A DNA stretch of 64,000 nucleotides from Legionella micdadei (GTDB taxonomy: Bacteria > Pseudomonadota > Gammaproteobacteria > Legionellales > Legionellaceae). A program made the translations under genes and the position numbers. The notes below the pieces were generated by a model, which was given only the letters and a program-made list of their open reading frames with translations, ran no database searches and had not been told where the DNA came from. This document shows positions 40,283-51,570 of the stretch, piece after piece; the stretch's first letter is position 1, and each line of letters opens with the position of its first letter. The stretch spans positions 3,054,501-3,118,500 of the forward strand of contig NZ_LN614830.1 of the NCBI RefSeq assembly GCF_000953635.1, in the 5' to 3' direction.

Positions 40283-42295
40283 CTAGTGAATACCATTGTG
40301 TCTTAACAATGCATCCACCGTTGCAGGCCGTCCTCTGAATTGTAGGTAAGCATCGGCCGCTTTCTTTGAACCGCCTACTTCTAAAATTAAATGTAAGAAA
40401 TCTCGGCCTGTTTTAGGGTTCAAAATTCCCTCTTCTTCAAAGCGGGAAAAAGCATCACTGGAAAGGACCTCTGCCCATTTATAGCTGTAATAACCTGCTG
40501 CATAGCCACCTGAAAAAATATGAGTAAAACTATGTTGGAAACGATTGTAGGGCGCAACCGGAACAACGGTCGTTTCCTTTCTCACTTCATTTAAGATTTT
40601 TGCCACGAGGCCTGAGCTTCCTGGCTTAAACTCTTGATGAATGCGAAAATCAAATAAAGCAAATTCCAACTGGCGCATCATCGCCATCGCTGACTGGAAA
40701 TTTTTAGCAGCAACCAATTTGTTAAATAATTCATCGGGTAACTTTTCCCCGCTATCAACATGCTGAGTCAATAGCTGGATGGCACTGTGCTCCCAGCACC
40801 AATTTTCAAAAAACTGGCTTGGGAGTTCAACAGCATCCCATTCCACGCCATTAATTCCTGAAGCATTTAAATAATCGACCTTTGTCAAAACGTGATGTAA
40901 GCAGTGGCCAAACTCATGGAATAACGTTAACACTTCATCATGCGATAAAGCAGCAGGCTTCTTCGCGGAGGGTTTTGCAAAGTTACAGGTTAATGTCGCA
41001 ATAGGGAGTTGGATATCGCCATCGGCTAATTTGCGCCGGCTTTGCAAAGAGTCCATCCAAGCGCCTCCTCGCTTATGTTGACGCGCAAATAAATCGACGT
41101 AGATATATCCTCTTAGTTGCATGTCTTCATCGAGAACACGATAACATTTTACATCTGGATGCCATGTATCAACGCCTGTGATTTCCTCCATATTCATACC
41201 ATAGAGCTTATTCACTACCGTGAATAACCCTTCCATCACTTTATTCAGCGAAAAATAGGGGCGGAGTTCTTCTTGGGATATCGCGTATTCCTTTTGGCTT
41301 TTTTTCTCAGAGAGAAAAGCCAGATCCCAAGGAGCGATTTTATCGATGCCATACTCTCTCTGGGCAAACTCTTGCAAGGATTGGAATTCCGTTTCAGCTT
41401 GATGATGGCTACGTCCTGATAAATCATGCAAAAAATCGAGAACTTGTTTTGTAGAATCAGCCATTTTTGTAGCCAATGATAATTCGGCATAATTGGCAAA
41501 ACCGAGTAACTCGGCTTTTTCTTGTCGTAAATCCAGCATTTCATCAATCAACGTGGTGTTGTCAAATTTGCCCGCACTTGGACCTTGATCGGAAGCACGG
41601 GTCGCAAAAGCGTAATACATCTCTTCCCGTAAAGCCCGATCTTCTGCATAAGTCACAACTGCAAGGTAGCAAGGAAACTCCAAATTTAGCATCCAGCCTG
41701 ATACCCCTTTTTCTCCAGCTAATTCGTAAGCAGTATTTACAGCGTGCTCAGGCAAACCAGCTAAGCGCTTTTCATCAGTAATGTGTAAACTAAAGGCCTG
41801 AGTGGCATCTAATACGTTATTCTCAAACTGATTTGATAACTGCGACAAACGGGTTTGAATTTCCTCAAAGCGTTGTTTCTTTTGCGTGGGCAAAGCGACA
41901 CCGGATAATTCAAAATCACGGATACCATCTTCCACAATCTTACATTGAGTTTCATTCAGCACTGTCTTGTCTAGCGATTTAATTGCACTATAGAGCTCAT
42001 GGTTATGCCCTATTGCAGCTTCATACGCAGATAATTTAGGCAAACAAGCTTGATAACAATCGCGCAATTTCTTTGAATTCACCACCGCATGCAAATGGGA
42101 TAAAGGCGCCCAAAAGCGTTCAAGTGCATCATCCATATCTTCTAGAGGCTTCATGAGATTATTCCAGGTAAACTGGGTATTTTCCCTTAACATCACTTCG
42201 ATTTGTTCCAAATTAGTCTGCAAAAGCTTATCTAGATGTTCGACAAAGTGTTCTGTGTTAAAGGAAGTGAATTGGGGTAGGCTAACTGCTGACAT
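40283..42295 (-). CDS. prlC: Oligopeptidase A (M3 family zinc metallopeptidase)
   Basis: 670 aa cytoplasmic endopeptidase that degrades signal peptides and other short peptides. The zinc motif is clear: LTLFHEFGHCLHH (HExxH) with the downstream glutamate in ELPSQFFENWCWE. The length and C-terminal FSGGYAAGYYSYKWAEVL and PATVDALLRHNGI fit OpdA/PrlC. The ATG at 42295 has GAGG four bases upstream and is chosen over one at 42307. Single gene, reading toward ssrA. Confidence 0.95.
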   Translation of the reverse strand: MSAVSLPQFTSFNTEHFVEHLDKLLQTNLEQIEVMLRENTQFTWNNLMKPLEDMDDALERFWAPLSHLHAVVNSKKLRDCYQACLPKLSAYEAAIGHNHELYSAIKSLDKTVLNETQCKIVEDGIRDFELSGVALPTQKKQRFEEIQTRLSQLSNQFENNVLDATQAFSLHITDEKRLAGLPEHAVNTAYELAGEKGVSGWMLNLEFPCYLAVVTYAEDRALREEMYYAFATRASDQGPSAGKFDNTTLIDEMLDLRQEKAELLGFANYAELSLATKMADSTKQVLDFLHDLSGRSHHQAETEFQSLQEFAQREYGIDKIAPWDLAFLSEKKSQKEYAISQEELRPYFSLNKVMEGLFTVVNKLYGMNMEEITGVDTWHPDVKCYRVLDEDMQLRGYIYVDLFARQHKRGGAWMDSLQSRRKLADGDIQLPIATLTCNFAKPSAKKPAALSHDEVLTLFHEFGHCLHHVLTKVDYLNASGINGVEWDAVELPSQFFENWCWEHSAIQLLTQHVDSGEKLPDELFNKLVAAKNFQSAMAMMRQLEFALFDFRIHQEFKPGSSGLVAKILNEVRKETTVVPVAPYNRFQHSFTHIFSGGYAAGYYSYKWAEVLSSDAFSRFEEEGILNPKTGRDFLHLILEVGGSKKAADAYLQFRGRPATVDALLRHNGIH

Positions 42296-42357
42296 AGAAC
42301 CTCGCAAAATTCCAAATTGCTAAGAATAGCATTGAATTCGAGGTTGCTCTATGCCAA

Positions 42358-43758
42358 TCAAACAAGTGGCGTATCAAATTCAAGTTCACGCTCGCCCAAA
42401 GGCCCTTCATCGCTCGAATTGCGGGACGAGGGTTCCATCGGACGCCCTTCTGTTGGAATTACTGGCTGAAACATCACATAACGATTCCCGAATAAAGATT
42501 GTCCTTGCTCACTAATTTTCTCGATGTTACTTGAGGGGGAGTGGCTATCAATCCATCGGTTAGCAAGAAAATTTGCCAATGTTACTGTGACAACTAATAT
42601 TGCACCAATAAGCGGGATTATGGGGTTTGCAGCAAAAATGGGTAAAGCACAAGCCATTCCTAAAAATAATGCACTGGTATTGATTATCCCAAGGATCACT
42701 CGCTTTCGTTCGAAACTGAAACGTTCTTCCAAATGCTTTTGGTATTCTTCTATCTCATCAAGCTCTTCCTTGCTCGCCCCATTACTGCGTTTGAATGCTG
42801 CGACGACCTGATATTCCTCACGTATTTTTTGGATTCGTTTCATCTCAACCACAGCACGGATACTTGCATTAATGACATCAAAGAAAAAGATTGAGACAGT
42901 CACATACCAGCCCGTTGGCGCTAGGGCGCCAACAAACAAGAAACAGCCCAAAACGCCTCCAGTAAACCAGGCAGTATCATTGCCTAATTGGAACCAGCGG
43001 CGCTGTAGTTGGGTTTCAAGGCGTACCAGCCAATCTAGCTGCTTTTCCTTCTCTGCCATTCCCGTCCATTTATTGGGGAAAAGATGCTTGAACAATAAAA
43101 CCAAATTAACCGTTAGTCTAGGAATAAAGAATAGCCACGCCACGTAGGTCAATGTGGGACCAAGAAACCGGTCAACCCCATTGATCACTTTAGAAAAAGT
43201 TTGCCAATTTTGTAGATACGGTAACAAAGTTATAAATAATCGCCTTATGCGGATGGTAAACAACCGATGCCAGTTATACCTGACTGTGGTTCCTCTAATG
43301 GCTTGTGAAAGCGAATAAGTGGGCTCATCATCAAGTTTCGCCGTGTTGTTGAACTCATAGCCACGCATCCTGAGCAATTTGCGATAGTATTTTTGTTCAG
43401 CCTGCAACCGCAATACTTCCCGTGGCACGTTAAGATAATAGTGATAGATATGTGCCAAAAGCTCAGCCATCGCCAAAGCAGCTACCAGCTCTTTGGTAAG
43501 CATTTCCTGTTCTTTTACGCTCAGGTTCCGCTTTTGCGATTTCTCTGTTTTGCGGGCAAAACTATGGACAAGATGAGTGCAGTGCACACTGTATTCGAAT
43601 TCCAATAGCAGGTGGATTCTGACAAGGGGTTGAAAAAAGTCGACTCCTTTTTCTTCCAAATTATCACGGAATACCCAAAAATTTCCTGTCCCTATTTGTT
43701 GATGCGTTATGGGTGTATCATCTGTAAGAGACTGCAATCGCTGCAAAAGTGCTGACAT
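42358..43758 (-). CDS. Membrane protein with coiled-coil region, function unknown
   Basis: 466 aa from the ATG at 43758 (13 more residues are possible upstream). It has a helical cytoplasmic N-terminal part (1-160), then roughly six membrane segments between about 195 and 415 (e.g. FLGPTLTYVAWLFFIPRLTVNLVLLF, FTGGVLGCFLFVGALAPTGWYVTVSIFFF, NPIIPLIGAILVVTVTLANFLA). A charged coiled-coil (KEELDEIEEYQKHLEERFSFERKR) lies between them, with a Glu/Ser-rich C-terminus ending REREFDTPLV-like. No family recognised. It could be a Legionella-specific inner-membrane protein or a Dot/Icm substrate. Downstream of it lies opdA, 62 bp away. Confidence 0.8.
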   Translation of the reverse strand: MSALLQRLQSLTDDTPITHQQIGTGNFWVFRDNLEEKGVDFFQPLVRIHLLLEFEYSVHCTHLVHSFARKTEKSQKRNLSVKEQEMLTKELVAALAMAELLAHIYHYYLNVPREVLRLQAEQKYYRKLLRMRGYEFNNTAKLDDEPTYSLSQAIRGTTVRYNWHRLFTIRIRRLFITLLPYLQNWQTFSKVINGVDRFLGPTLTYVAWLFFIPRLTVNLVLLFKHLFPNKWTGMAEKEKQLDWLVRLETQLQRRWFQLGNDTAWFTGGVLGCFLFVGALAPTGWYVTVSIFFFDVINASIRAVVEMKRIQKIREEYQVVAAFKRSNGASKEELDEIEEYQKHLEERFSFERKRVILGIINTSALFLGMACALPIFAANPIIPLIGAILVVTVTLANFLANRWIDSHSPSSNIEKISEQGQSLFGNRYVMFQPVIPTEGRPMEPSSRNSSDEGPLGERELEFDTPLV

Positions 43759-43953
43759 ACAACCCCAAGTTATGTTGAAGCTGGTCAATAATCCCAAAAA
43801 ATAGACAAAAAGTAAATTTTAAAGGATAATTTAAGTAAAAATTTTTTATTAAATTTTTTTTTGCTCATTATTGCTACAATTATTGAAACCCAACTTGCTG
43901 ATTAGAGGCTTCTGAGCGACAATAGTGCCCCTGATGACTGCAGAAGAGAACCC

Positions 43954-45951
43954 ATGAGTCTTTCCAATGATTTAGCCAACGCTATTCGCTTTTTAAGTAT
44001 TGATGCCGTTGAGCAGGCACAATCCGGACATCCAGGCATGCCGCTGGGTATGGCGGATATCGCGACAGTGCTTTGGAAAAAATTTTTAAAACATAGCCCT
44101 AAGAACCCCAACTGGTTTAACCGTGACCGCTTTGTTTTATCGAATGGCCATGGCTCAATGCTACTTTATTCATTGTTACATTTGACTGGTTATAATTTAA
44201 GCCTCGATGAATTAAAACATTTTCGCCAACTTCACTCGAAAACACCAGGCCATCCCGAATATGGGGATACACCAGGCGTTGAAACAACAACAGGTCCTCT
44301 AGGGCAAGGACTGGCTAATGCAGTAGGGATGGCTATTGCAGAAAAATTGTTAGCCGCCCAATTTAATCGGTCTGACATTGAATTGGTTAATCATTACACT
44401 TATGCCTTCGTTGGTGATGGCTGCCTCATGGAAGGCATTTCTCATGAAGTGAGTTCTTTAGCAGGTACCCTTGGCCTTGGAAAACTCATTGTTTTTTATG
44501 ACGATAATGGCATTTCAATCGACGGTAACGTGGAATCTTGGTTTACAGATGACACCACCATGCGGTTTAAAGCCTATCATTGGCAAGTCATTGGCCCCAT
44601 TGATGGCCATGATCAACAAGGTGTCGAAAAAGCCATCCACCAAGCCCGCCAAGAAACGTCCAAACCCAGCTTAATCATTTGCAAAACGGTCATTGGTTAT
44701 GGCTCTCCTGTTGCAGGTAGCGAAAAATCCCATGGTGCACCACTCGGCGCCGAAGGCGTAATGAAAGTCCGGGAATCCTTTGATTGGCCCTATGAGCCGT
44801 TTATAATCCCCGAAGCCATTTATGCGGAATGGAACCATGTGCAACAAGGCCAGGAAGATGAGGATCGATGGCTTAGACTTTGCCACGATTATCAACAGCG
44901 ATATCAAAGCGATTATCATGAATTTCTACGTCGCATTAACGGCGATCTGCCCGATAATTGGAGCACTTTCGCCAATGAGTTTGTGGAGCGATGCCGCCTC
45001 AATGATAAAGCAATAGCTACCCGCAAAAGTTCTCAGCTATGTATCGAACAGTTCGCCAAGTCTTTACCGGAAATGTTAGGCGGTTCCGCTGATTTAACGG
45101 GGTCTAACAACACCGATTGGTCAGGTTCTAAAGCAATCAAATCCAATGATTTTTCAGGCAACTACCTTTACTATGGAGTTCGCGAATTTGGCATGGCAGC
45201 GATCATGAATGGTTTAGCACTGCACGGTGGTTTCATTCCTTATGGCGGCACTTTCTTAGTTTTTGCTGATTACGCAAGAAACGCCATACGCTTAAGTGCA
45301 CTCATGAAAAAACGAGTTATTTATGTCTTTACGCATGACTCGATCGGTTTAGGCGAAGATGGTCCCACTCATCAACCTATTGAACACGCGGCAATGCTCC
45401 GCATGACGCCCAATATGCAAGTATGGCGGCCAGCCGATTTATTCGAAACGGCTATTGCCTGGCAGCAAGCCCTTGAACACCATACAGGCCCTTCTTCCCT
45501 ATTATTATCAAGGCAAAATTTACCCGCACTAAACCATAGTGCCGGTACCGCGGATAATGTTAAAAAAGGCGGCTACATCCTGAGTGATTGCCAGGGACAG
45601 CCCGATGCTATTCTGTTAGCAACCGGTTCTGAGGTGCATCTAGTTTTAGCTGCAGCAAGTAAATTGCAAGCTTCCGGAAGAAAGATCCGCGTTGTTTCCT
45701 TGCCTTGTTGTGAACGCTTTCTCGCTCAAGATAGCGCTTACCAAGAGCATGTCTTACCTAAAGCAGTCCGAAAACGCCTAGCTGTTGAGGCAGGAGCGAC
45801 AGCTTACTGGTACCGTTTTGTTGGCTTAGACGGGGCAGTAATCGGCCTCGACCGGTTCGGTGTTTCTGCACCTGCTGCACAAGCTTATGATTATCTAGGT
45901 ATTACTGTTGAAAATATTGTTACGACGCTAGAGCGCATCTTGAATTGCTAA
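43954..45951 (+). CDS. tkt: Transketolase
   Basis: 665 aa thiamine-diphosphate enzyme moving two-carbon units between sugar phosphates in the pentose phosphate pathway. ThDP and Mg-binding [13 protein letters not shown]-terminal [13 protein letters not shown], the central YFGVREFGM-like region ([15 protein letters not shown]) and [17 protein letters not shown] are all present. It is the first gene of a co-oriented block tkt-gap-pgk-pyk, an order known from Legionella. Start ATG follows GAGAACCC; 100 bp separate it from gap. Confidence 0.97.
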   Translation: MSLSNDLANAIRFLSIDAVEQAQSGHPGMPLGMADIATVLWKKFLKHSPKNPNWFNRDRFVLSNGHGSMLLYSLLHLTGYNLSLDELKHFRQLHSKTPGHPEYGDTPGVETTTGPLGQGLANAVGMAIAEKLLAAQFNRSDIELVNHYTYAFVGDGCLMEGISHEVSSLAGTLGLGKLIVFYDDNGISIDGNVESWFTDDTTMRFKAYHWQVIGPIDGHDQQGVEKAIHQARQETSKPSLIICKTVIGYGSPVAGSEKSHGAPLGAEGVMKVRESFDWPYEPFIIPEAIYAEWNHVQQGQEDEDRWLRLCHDYQQRYQSDYHEFLRRINGDLPDNWSTFANEFVERCRLNDKAIATRKSSQLCIEQFAKSLPEMLGGSADLTGSNNTDWSGSKAIKSNDFSGNYLYYGVREFGMAAIMNGLALHGGFIPYGGTFLVFADYARNAIRLSALMKKRVIYVFTHDSIGLGEDGPTHQPIEHAAMLRMTPNMQVWRPADLFETAIAWQQALEHHTGPSSLLLSRQNLPALNHSAGTADNVKKGGYILSDCQGQPDAILLATGSEVHLVLAAASKLQASGRKIRVVSLPCCERFLAQDSAYQEHVLPKAVRKRLAVEAGATAYWYRFVGLDGAVIGLDRFGVSAPAAQAYDYLGITVENIVTTLERILNC

Positions 45952-46051
45952 AAGATAAACTCTTAGGCCTAAAACGCAGTTATTTTTAGGTTAACAGCTC
46001 ATTTTAAAAACTGACTCAAAAAGAAGAGTCCCCTGTAATTCGGAGAAGTAT

Positions 46052-47044
46052 ATGACGATACGAGTCGCAATAAATGGTTATGGTCGTATTGGCCGTTGCA
46101 TTTTACGATCCATTTACGAATATAAGCGCCAAAATCAATTTAATGTAGTCGCAATCAATGATGTGTCTGGCATAGAAACCACTGCTCATTTAACACGTTA
46201 CGATTCAACTCATGGTCGTTTTGGTAGTGAAGTGCGTATTGACAACGACAACTTGGTTGTCGATGGCCATCCTATCCGCGTTATTTCTGAACGCGATCCG
46301 TCCCTGCTACCTTGGAGCAGTTTGGATGTAGATATTGTGTTTGAATGCACCGGACGTTTCACAAGTCGCGAAGGGGCTATGAAACACATTCATGCAGGTG
46401 CCAAAAAAGTATTAATTTCAGCGCCCGGTAAAGATGCGGATGCAACAATCGTTTACGGCGTTAATCACCATACTTTGCAGGCAACTGACATTATCGTGTC
46501 TAATGCTTCTTGTACTACCAACTGCTTAGCGCCTGTAGTAAAACCCCTCCATGAGGCTCTGGGGATCTCTTACGGCTTGTTAAATACTGTCCATGCCTAT
46601 ACGAAAGATCAAATGCTATTGGATGCAAGCCACAGCGATCTTCGCCGGGCGCGTTCAGCAACCCAATCCATTATCCCAACTAAAACAGGGGCCGCACAAG
46701 CCGTTGGTTTAGTTCTCCCTGAATTGGCAGGCAGGCTTGATGGATTTGCTATGCGTGTACCCACCCTGAATGTTTCTGTAATCGACTTGACCTTTACCGC
46801 CCAACGTGAAACCACTGCCGCGGAAGTCAATGACATCATGCGTAATGCAAAAAGTGAAATCTTGCATATTAATGAAGAACCATTAGTCTCTTGTGACTTT
46901 AACCATTATCCAGCCTCAGCCGTTTTCGATACTGCCCAAACTAAGGTGTTGGGTAACTTAGTGAAAGTAGTTGCTTGGTATGACAATGAGTGGGGTTTTT
47001 CTAACCGTATGTTAGACACTGCAAACTGCATGATGAATCGTTAA
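46052..47044 (+). CDS. gap: Glyceraldehyde-3-phosphate dehydrogenase
   Basis: 330 aa NAD-dependent dehydrogenase of glycolysis and gluconeogenesis. N-terminal [12 protein letters not shown] (NAD fold), catalytic cysteine in [12 protein letters not shown], histidine region [11 protein letters not shown], and [12 protein letters not shown] at the end. Some features of the active site are shared with erythrose-4-phosphate dehydrogenase, which cannot be excluded by eye, but the pgk neighbour favours GAPDH. GGAG six bases before ATG; 7 bp to pgk. Confidence 0.92.
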   Translation: MTIRVAINGYGRIGRCILRSIYEYKRQNQFNVVAINDVSGIETTAHLTRYDSTHGRFGSEVRIDNDNLVVDGHPIRVISERDPSLLPWSSLDVDIVFECTGRFTSREGAMKHIHAGAKKVLISAPGKDADATIVYGVNHHTLQATDIIVSNASCTTNCLAPVVKPLHEALGISYGLLNTVHAYTKDQMLLDASHSDLRRARSATQSIIPTKTGAAQAVGLVLPELAGRLDGFAMRVPTLNVSVIDLTFTAQRETTAAEVNDIMRNAKSEILHINEEPLVSCDFNHYPASAVFDTAQTKVLGNLVKVVAWYDNEWGFSNRMLDTANCMMNR

Positions 47045-47051
47045 GGACAGC

Positions 47052-48245
47052 ATGATGAATCTGATTAAAATGAGCGAGCTCAGTCTTCGTGATAAACGGG
47101 TATTGATTCGTGAGGATTTAAATGTTCCTATAAAAGACGGGATTATCACCAGCGATCAACGTTTACAAGCTGCTTTGCCAACTATTAAAACTGCCTTGGA
47201 TGAGGGTGCAGCCGTCATGGTGTTATCCCATTTAGGAAGACCAGAAGAAGGTAAATTTGAAAAACGCTTTTCTCTTAAACCTATTGCAGATTATTTGGCA
47301 AATCATCTTGAATATCCCGTTCGTTTTGTCAGTGATTATTTAGAAGGGATTGACGTTCATCCAGGTGAATTAGTTATTTGTGAAAACGTAAGGTTCAACT
47401 CGGGTGAGAAAGCTAACGATGATGTTCTCGCAAAAAAACTTGCAAACTTATGCGACATTTTCGTGATGGATGCGTTTGGAACCGCTCATCGGGCTCAAGC
47501 ATCAACCCATGGTGTGGCTAAATATGCACCCATTGCTGCAGCTGGCCCCCTTTTAATACGCGAATTAGATGCTTTACAACATGTTCTCAAGGATCCAGCT
47601 AAACCTATTGTTGCCATTGTGGGCGGAGCAAAAGTATCTTCTAAACTGACTTTACTCACTCAACTAGTAAGCAGGGTGGATTACTTGATTCCTGGTGGTG
47701 GTATTGCCAATACCTTTCTTAAAGCACAGGGTTATGAGATTGGCGTATCTCTTCATGAAGATGATTTGTTGGATGCAGCGCGAGAAATCTTGGATTTGGC
47801 TAAAAAGAGCGGTTGTCAAATCCCCCTTCCTTCCGATGTCGTTGTCGGGAAAACATTCTCAGACAGTTGTCCGGCTTTCAATAAAACGCTAGCCAGTATT
47901 GCCAGCGATGACATGATCATGGATATCGGACCAGAAACGGTAGGCCGGTATGTCGAGATCATCGATAAAGCAAATACGATTATCTGGAATGGTCCGGTAG
48001 GCGTCTTTGAATTTCCACAGTTTGCCTATGGAACAAGAGCATTAGCGATAGCCATTGCCGACAGCGAAGCTTTTTCTATTGCTGGCGGCGGCGATACGCT
48101 GGCTGCAGTTGATCAGTATGATCTCACCCAGCAAATCTCTTATATCTCCACAGGAGGAGGAGCTTTCCTTGAATTTCTTGAAGGCAAAACATTACCTGCT
48201 GTCGCGATTTTAGTAGAGCGCGCCAATGCAGCAGCGCCGCACTAA
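47052..48245 (+). CDS. pgk: Phosphoglycerate kinase
   Basis: 397 aa enzyme converting 1,3-bisphosphoglycerate plus ADP to 3-phosphoglycerate plus [41 protein letters not shown] and NGPVGVFEF, and the C-terminal [14 protein letters not shown], are the family signatures. In one operon with gap; its last 20 bp overlap the pyk start. A second ATG three bases later (47055) is possible. Confidence 0.96.
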   Translation: MMNLIKMSELSLRDKRVLIREDLNVPIKDGIITSDQRLQAALPTIKTALDEGAAVMVLSHLGRPEEGKFEKRFSLKPIADYLANHLEYPVRFVSDYLEGIDVHPGELVICENVRFNSGEKANDDVLAKKLANLCDIFVMDAFGTAHRAQASTHGVAKYAPIAAAGPLLIRELDALQHVLKDPAKPIVAIVGGAKVSSKLTLLTQLVSRVDYLIPGGGIANTFLKAQGYEIGVSLHEDDLLDAAREILDLAKKSGCQIPLPSDVVVGKTFSDSCPAFNKTLASIASDDMIMDIGPETVGRYVEIIDKANTIIWNGPVGVFEFPQFAYGTRALAIAIADSEAFSIAGGGDTLAAVDQYDLTQQISYISTGGGAFLEFLEGKTLPAVAILVERANAAAPH

Positions 48246-49647
48246 AATTGTTGCAACCCTTGGTCCTGCTTGTAGTGAGCCAGCAACGCTCCGTGCTATG
48301 CTGGCTGCAGGCGTGGATGTTCTGCGGGTCAACTTCTCTCATATCAACGAGGACACGCTCCAACTTATTGGCAAGGCAAGAGGGATAGCAACTGAACTTG
48401 ATCGGCCGCTTGCCATTATAGCGGATCTGCAAGGACCTAAACTTCGAATTGGACATTTTAAAGGGAATTCGACAAAGTTAGTTGATGGCCAATCTTTTAT
48501 ACTCGATTGTGGCTCCAAAGAACTTGGTAATAACCAATTTGTGTCAATTGATTACACGAATTTATGTTATGAATTAAACCCTGGCGATCACCTACTTTTA
48601 GATGACGGCCTCATTGAGTTAGAAGTTAAGTCGATTACCCCTCCGCAAATACATTGTTTAGTTATCGAAGGAGGATTGTTAGCCAATAATAAAGGGTTAA
48701 ACCGCAAGGGCGGCGGACTAGCAGCAAGAGCCCTGACTAAAAAGGATAAAAAGGATATCGAAACGGCGGTTGCCTTGGAATTCGATTACCTTACTCTTTC
48801 TTTTGTCAAAGAAGCTAATGATATTTTAGAAGCTCGACAATTATTGCAGCAATGCGGTGCTCAGGATATGCCAATCATTACCAAGATTGAGCGTGTAGAA
48901 GCTTTGGAAAACCTTACAGAAATCATTCATGCAACAGACGCTGTGATGGTAGCCCGTGGTGATTTGGGAGTTGAAATTGGCGCAGCCGAAGTGCCTGCCA
49001 TTCAGAAACGGATTATTGAGAAAAGTCGACAACTCGATAAAATTGTGATTACCGCTACACAGATGATGGAGTCAATGATCAATCATCCACAACCCACGCG
49101 TGCTGAAGTATCTGATGTAGCTAATGCGATTCTTGACGGTACTGATGCTGTGATGTTGTCTGCGGAAACAGCAACTGGCCATTTTCCTGTGAAAGTAGTG
49201 AGTATGGTCGATAGAATTTGCCGCAGTGTTGAAAAGCATACTAGCTTTTTCTACAAAACTGATGATGAGAGTTGCCACTATCAACGTGCTGACCAAGCTA
49301 TTGCTATGGCAGCCATGCATACCGCAAATCATTTTCCTATCAAAGGGATTATCGCCCTAACAGAGTCGGGGGCTAGCGCGGTTTGGATGTCTCGACACCA
49401 CGGTATAGTGCCCATTTTTGCCGTCACTGCAAATCCTCATACTGTGCGCAAATTAAGTTTGGTGAATAATGTTTTCCCCATTTTGCTCAATTACCATGGG
49501 AACAAGCCAAATAAAGTGAATGAAGTAGTTATTACTTATCTTTTAGAGCTTAGTTTGATTGAGAAAAATAGTTTTGTCTTATTAACAAGGGGACATAGGA
49601 TAGGCCATCCGGGAGGGACTAGCTGTATGGAAATCATTCGCGTGTAA
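48226..49647 (+). CDS. pyk: Pyruvate kinase
   Basis: 473 aa, final step of glycolysis. [61 protein letters not shown] and [11 protein letters not shown] are canonical. The ATG at 48226 lies inside the pgk end in another frame. A start further in would cut into the first beta-strand, so the overlap is real. No obvious regulatory domain difference seen. Confidence 0.96.
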   Translation: MQQRRTKIVATLGPACSEPATLRAMLAAGVDVLRVNFSHINEDTLQLIGKARGIATELDRPLAIIADLQGPKLRIGHFKGNSTKLVDGQSFILDCGSKELGNNQFVSIDYTNLCYELNPGDHLLLDDGLIELEVKSITPPQIHCLVIEGGLLANNKGLNRKGGGLAARALTKKDKKDIETAVALEFDYLTLSFVKEANDILEARQLLQQCGAQDMPIITKIERVEALENLTEIIHATDAVMVARGDLGVEIGAAEVPAIQKRIIEKSRQLDKIVITATQMMESMINHPQPTRAEVSDVANAILDGTDAVMLSAETATGHFPVKVVSMVDRICRSVEKHTSFFYKTDDESCHYQRADQAIAMAAMHTANHFPIKGIIALTESGASAVWMSRHHGIVPIFAVTANPHTVRKLSLVNNVFPILLNYHGNKPNKVNEVVITYLLELSLIEKNSFVLLTRGHRIGHPGGTSCMEIIRV

Positions 49648-49682
49648 CCTTTGTACTAAATATATAAGGCTTCCCTGCTTTA

Positions 49683-51431
49683 TTAGTGGAAGGATTTGCT
49701 TACAGACTCCTCCTCATTTATTTTCTCGTCCAGCACTTCATTTGTTTTATCTCTTTCAGCCATGAGCGATTCTTTGAGTTGACGTTGTTTATCTAACCCG
49801 TTAGAAGAACCTTTAACCTCAGTTTGAGGGATCATCAGATGTTTATGGATAACTTTAGCAATACTCGCTATAGGACTCTTTAATATGTCTCTTAAAACGA
49901 GGGTGAAAGGGGTAAGCGACTCAATAAACGAACTAGACTTTTCTGGCGGTTGATAACTTTTCAATTCTTGGTGCTGGGGCATTTTATCCTCTACTGCTTC
50001 TGTAATACCCGCTTGCTCTTTTAATAATTTAATACAACCGGGATGCTCAGCCTTTTTTAGTGCTTTTGACGAATTTATCAGCCCTGGTATATCAATATTC
50101 TGGTTGTGTTCTTTAATCAAGGAAATCACCTGATTGATACACTCTGGATTGCCCGATTTAGCAGCCAATTCCAGATAGCTCTGTTGAATATATTTCCTTT
50201 GAAGACTCTCAACAACGTAATTTCTAACTGCTGGGTCATCTAAAAGCCGTCTAAACGCTTCTATCCTTCCTTCTTCAATAGCATTTTTACATGCCCTAGC
50301 GTAAGTTTCTGTTTGATCACCATATTCCCCTTTTATGTGATCGCGATACTGAGGTTCTAACAAAAGCGATATTGCATCAACGCGATTATGTTGTGCAGCT
50401 GTTTTTAAAGCCATGTCGGTATAATCAACACCCAAATCAAGTAATATTTTCATCATGGCTGTATCATTTTGGATAGCAGCAAGCGTTAACTGATCGTAAG
50501 TTGATCTATCAATTTCTTTGGTTCGCCCTAAATATTCTGGATCCTGGGAAATAAGTTCTTCCACCAATTCCTTTTTGTTCGGAAATTGAAAATCTATTTT
50601 CTTGTCAGGATGGGCCACGACATTGATTGTTATTTGCATTTGGTCCAATGGTGGTATATCGTTCCTTAGCCGAAAACATTTTTTAGCTAAATGATCGGCA
50701 AGTTCTTTTCCATCCTTACAAACGATAATTTTCCTCTCATTAGGATCATAAACATGAAATTGGTTATCTTTTACAGAGACTGCAACAGTATGCGTAAGTG
50801 ATGCCAAAGTCCAGGAAGTTCCATTTGCTTTCATTTTTTCGAATATATTTGCCCAGGAATCGGTTTTAGCAATCAGACCAAGATTGTAAATTTTTTGCAT
50901 TGGCTTCGGGATTTGTACTTCAACCACTTGGCCAGAGGGATCGGTTTTTTTAAAGGGAGTTGAAACCGATATTAAGCCTAGGCTGTCATCTTGGGAATAA
51001 CGTTTGTCAAAGACTTCGGGTAAAAATGTAAAAATTACCTCGCCAATGAACTTATTAATCTGACTATCACTGATATCAGTAGGCTCATCAAATTGCATTT
51101 TTACTTCGGCTATTTTTTGGGTTATTTCAGCCTTTTGAGTGGCTGTTTCAGCCAATTTAATGTCTGTTTCAGCCCTTTTTATTGTTGCAAGGGCTGCTCC
51201 CTTTTTAATAATCGCTTGTATAATTTGAATAAAGTCCGTTTGTCTACCTTCTGTTGCATATTTGCAAAATGCGACAGCTAAACCATTACACGTACCCTCA
51301 TCATTAACTTTAATCTCTAATTTTTGATTTTCTAAATAGAGCATTATCAGTTTGTTTAGATTGTACTGATCCATTCCAATAATATCGCTATATCCAAGTT
51401 CGGTATTATCAGTTCCAGGAGGAGGGCTCAT
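49683..51431 (-). CDS. Ankyrin-type repeat protein, candidate Dot/Icm effector
   Basis: 582 aa. The first 290 residues form an unrecognised domain with a coiled-coil (about 90-120, IKLAETATQKAEITQKIAEV). Ankyrin-like repeats follow in about 300-470 (DQLTLAAIQNDTAMMKILLD, MALKTAAQHNRVDAISLLLE). The C-terminus is polar and glutamate-rich, ending EKINEEESVSKSFH, similar to the E-block plus small or hydrophobic end of Dot/Icm secretion signals. It is convergent with pyk 35 bp away. Effector status is inferred; the first domain could be an enzyme of unknown type. Confidence 0.7.
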   Translation of the reverse strand: MSPPPGTDNTELGYSDIIGMDQYNLNKLIMLYLENQKLEIKVNDEGTCNGLAVAFCKYATEGRQTDFIQIIQAIIKKGAALATIKRAETDIKLAETATQKAEITQKIAEVKMQFDEPTDISDSQINKFIGEVIFTFLPEVFDKRYSQDDSLGLISVSTPFKKTDPSGQVVEVQIPKPMQKIYNLGLIAKTDSWANIFEKMKANGTSWTLASLTHTVAVSVKDNQFHVYDPNERKIIVCKDGKELADHLAKKCFRLRNDIPPLDQMQITINVVAHPDKKIDFQFPNKKELVEELISQDPEYLGRTKEIDRSTYDQLTLAAIQNDTAMMKILLDLGVDYTDMALKTAAQHNRVDAISLLLEPQYRDHIKGEYGDQTETYARACKNAIEEGRIEAFRRLLDDPAVRNYVVESLQRKYIQQSYLELAAKSGNPECINQVISLIKEHNQNIDIPGLINSSKALKKAEHPGCIKLLKEQAGITEAVEDKMPQHQELKSYQPPEKSSSFIESLTPFTLVLRDILKSPIASIAKVIHKHLMIPQTEVKGSSNGLDKQRQLKESLMAERDKTNEVLDEKINEEESVSKSFH

Positions 51432-51570
51432 TTATACTTACAGTCAACCACATTTGACTTAATTATAGTCAAAGTTAGTATTTTTCACCCAATAAGGTAC
51501 TTTGAAATCACATGATAACAGCGGGAATATCGAGGATAGCGGAGGAGTATTAGCCGAATACTCAAAGTCG

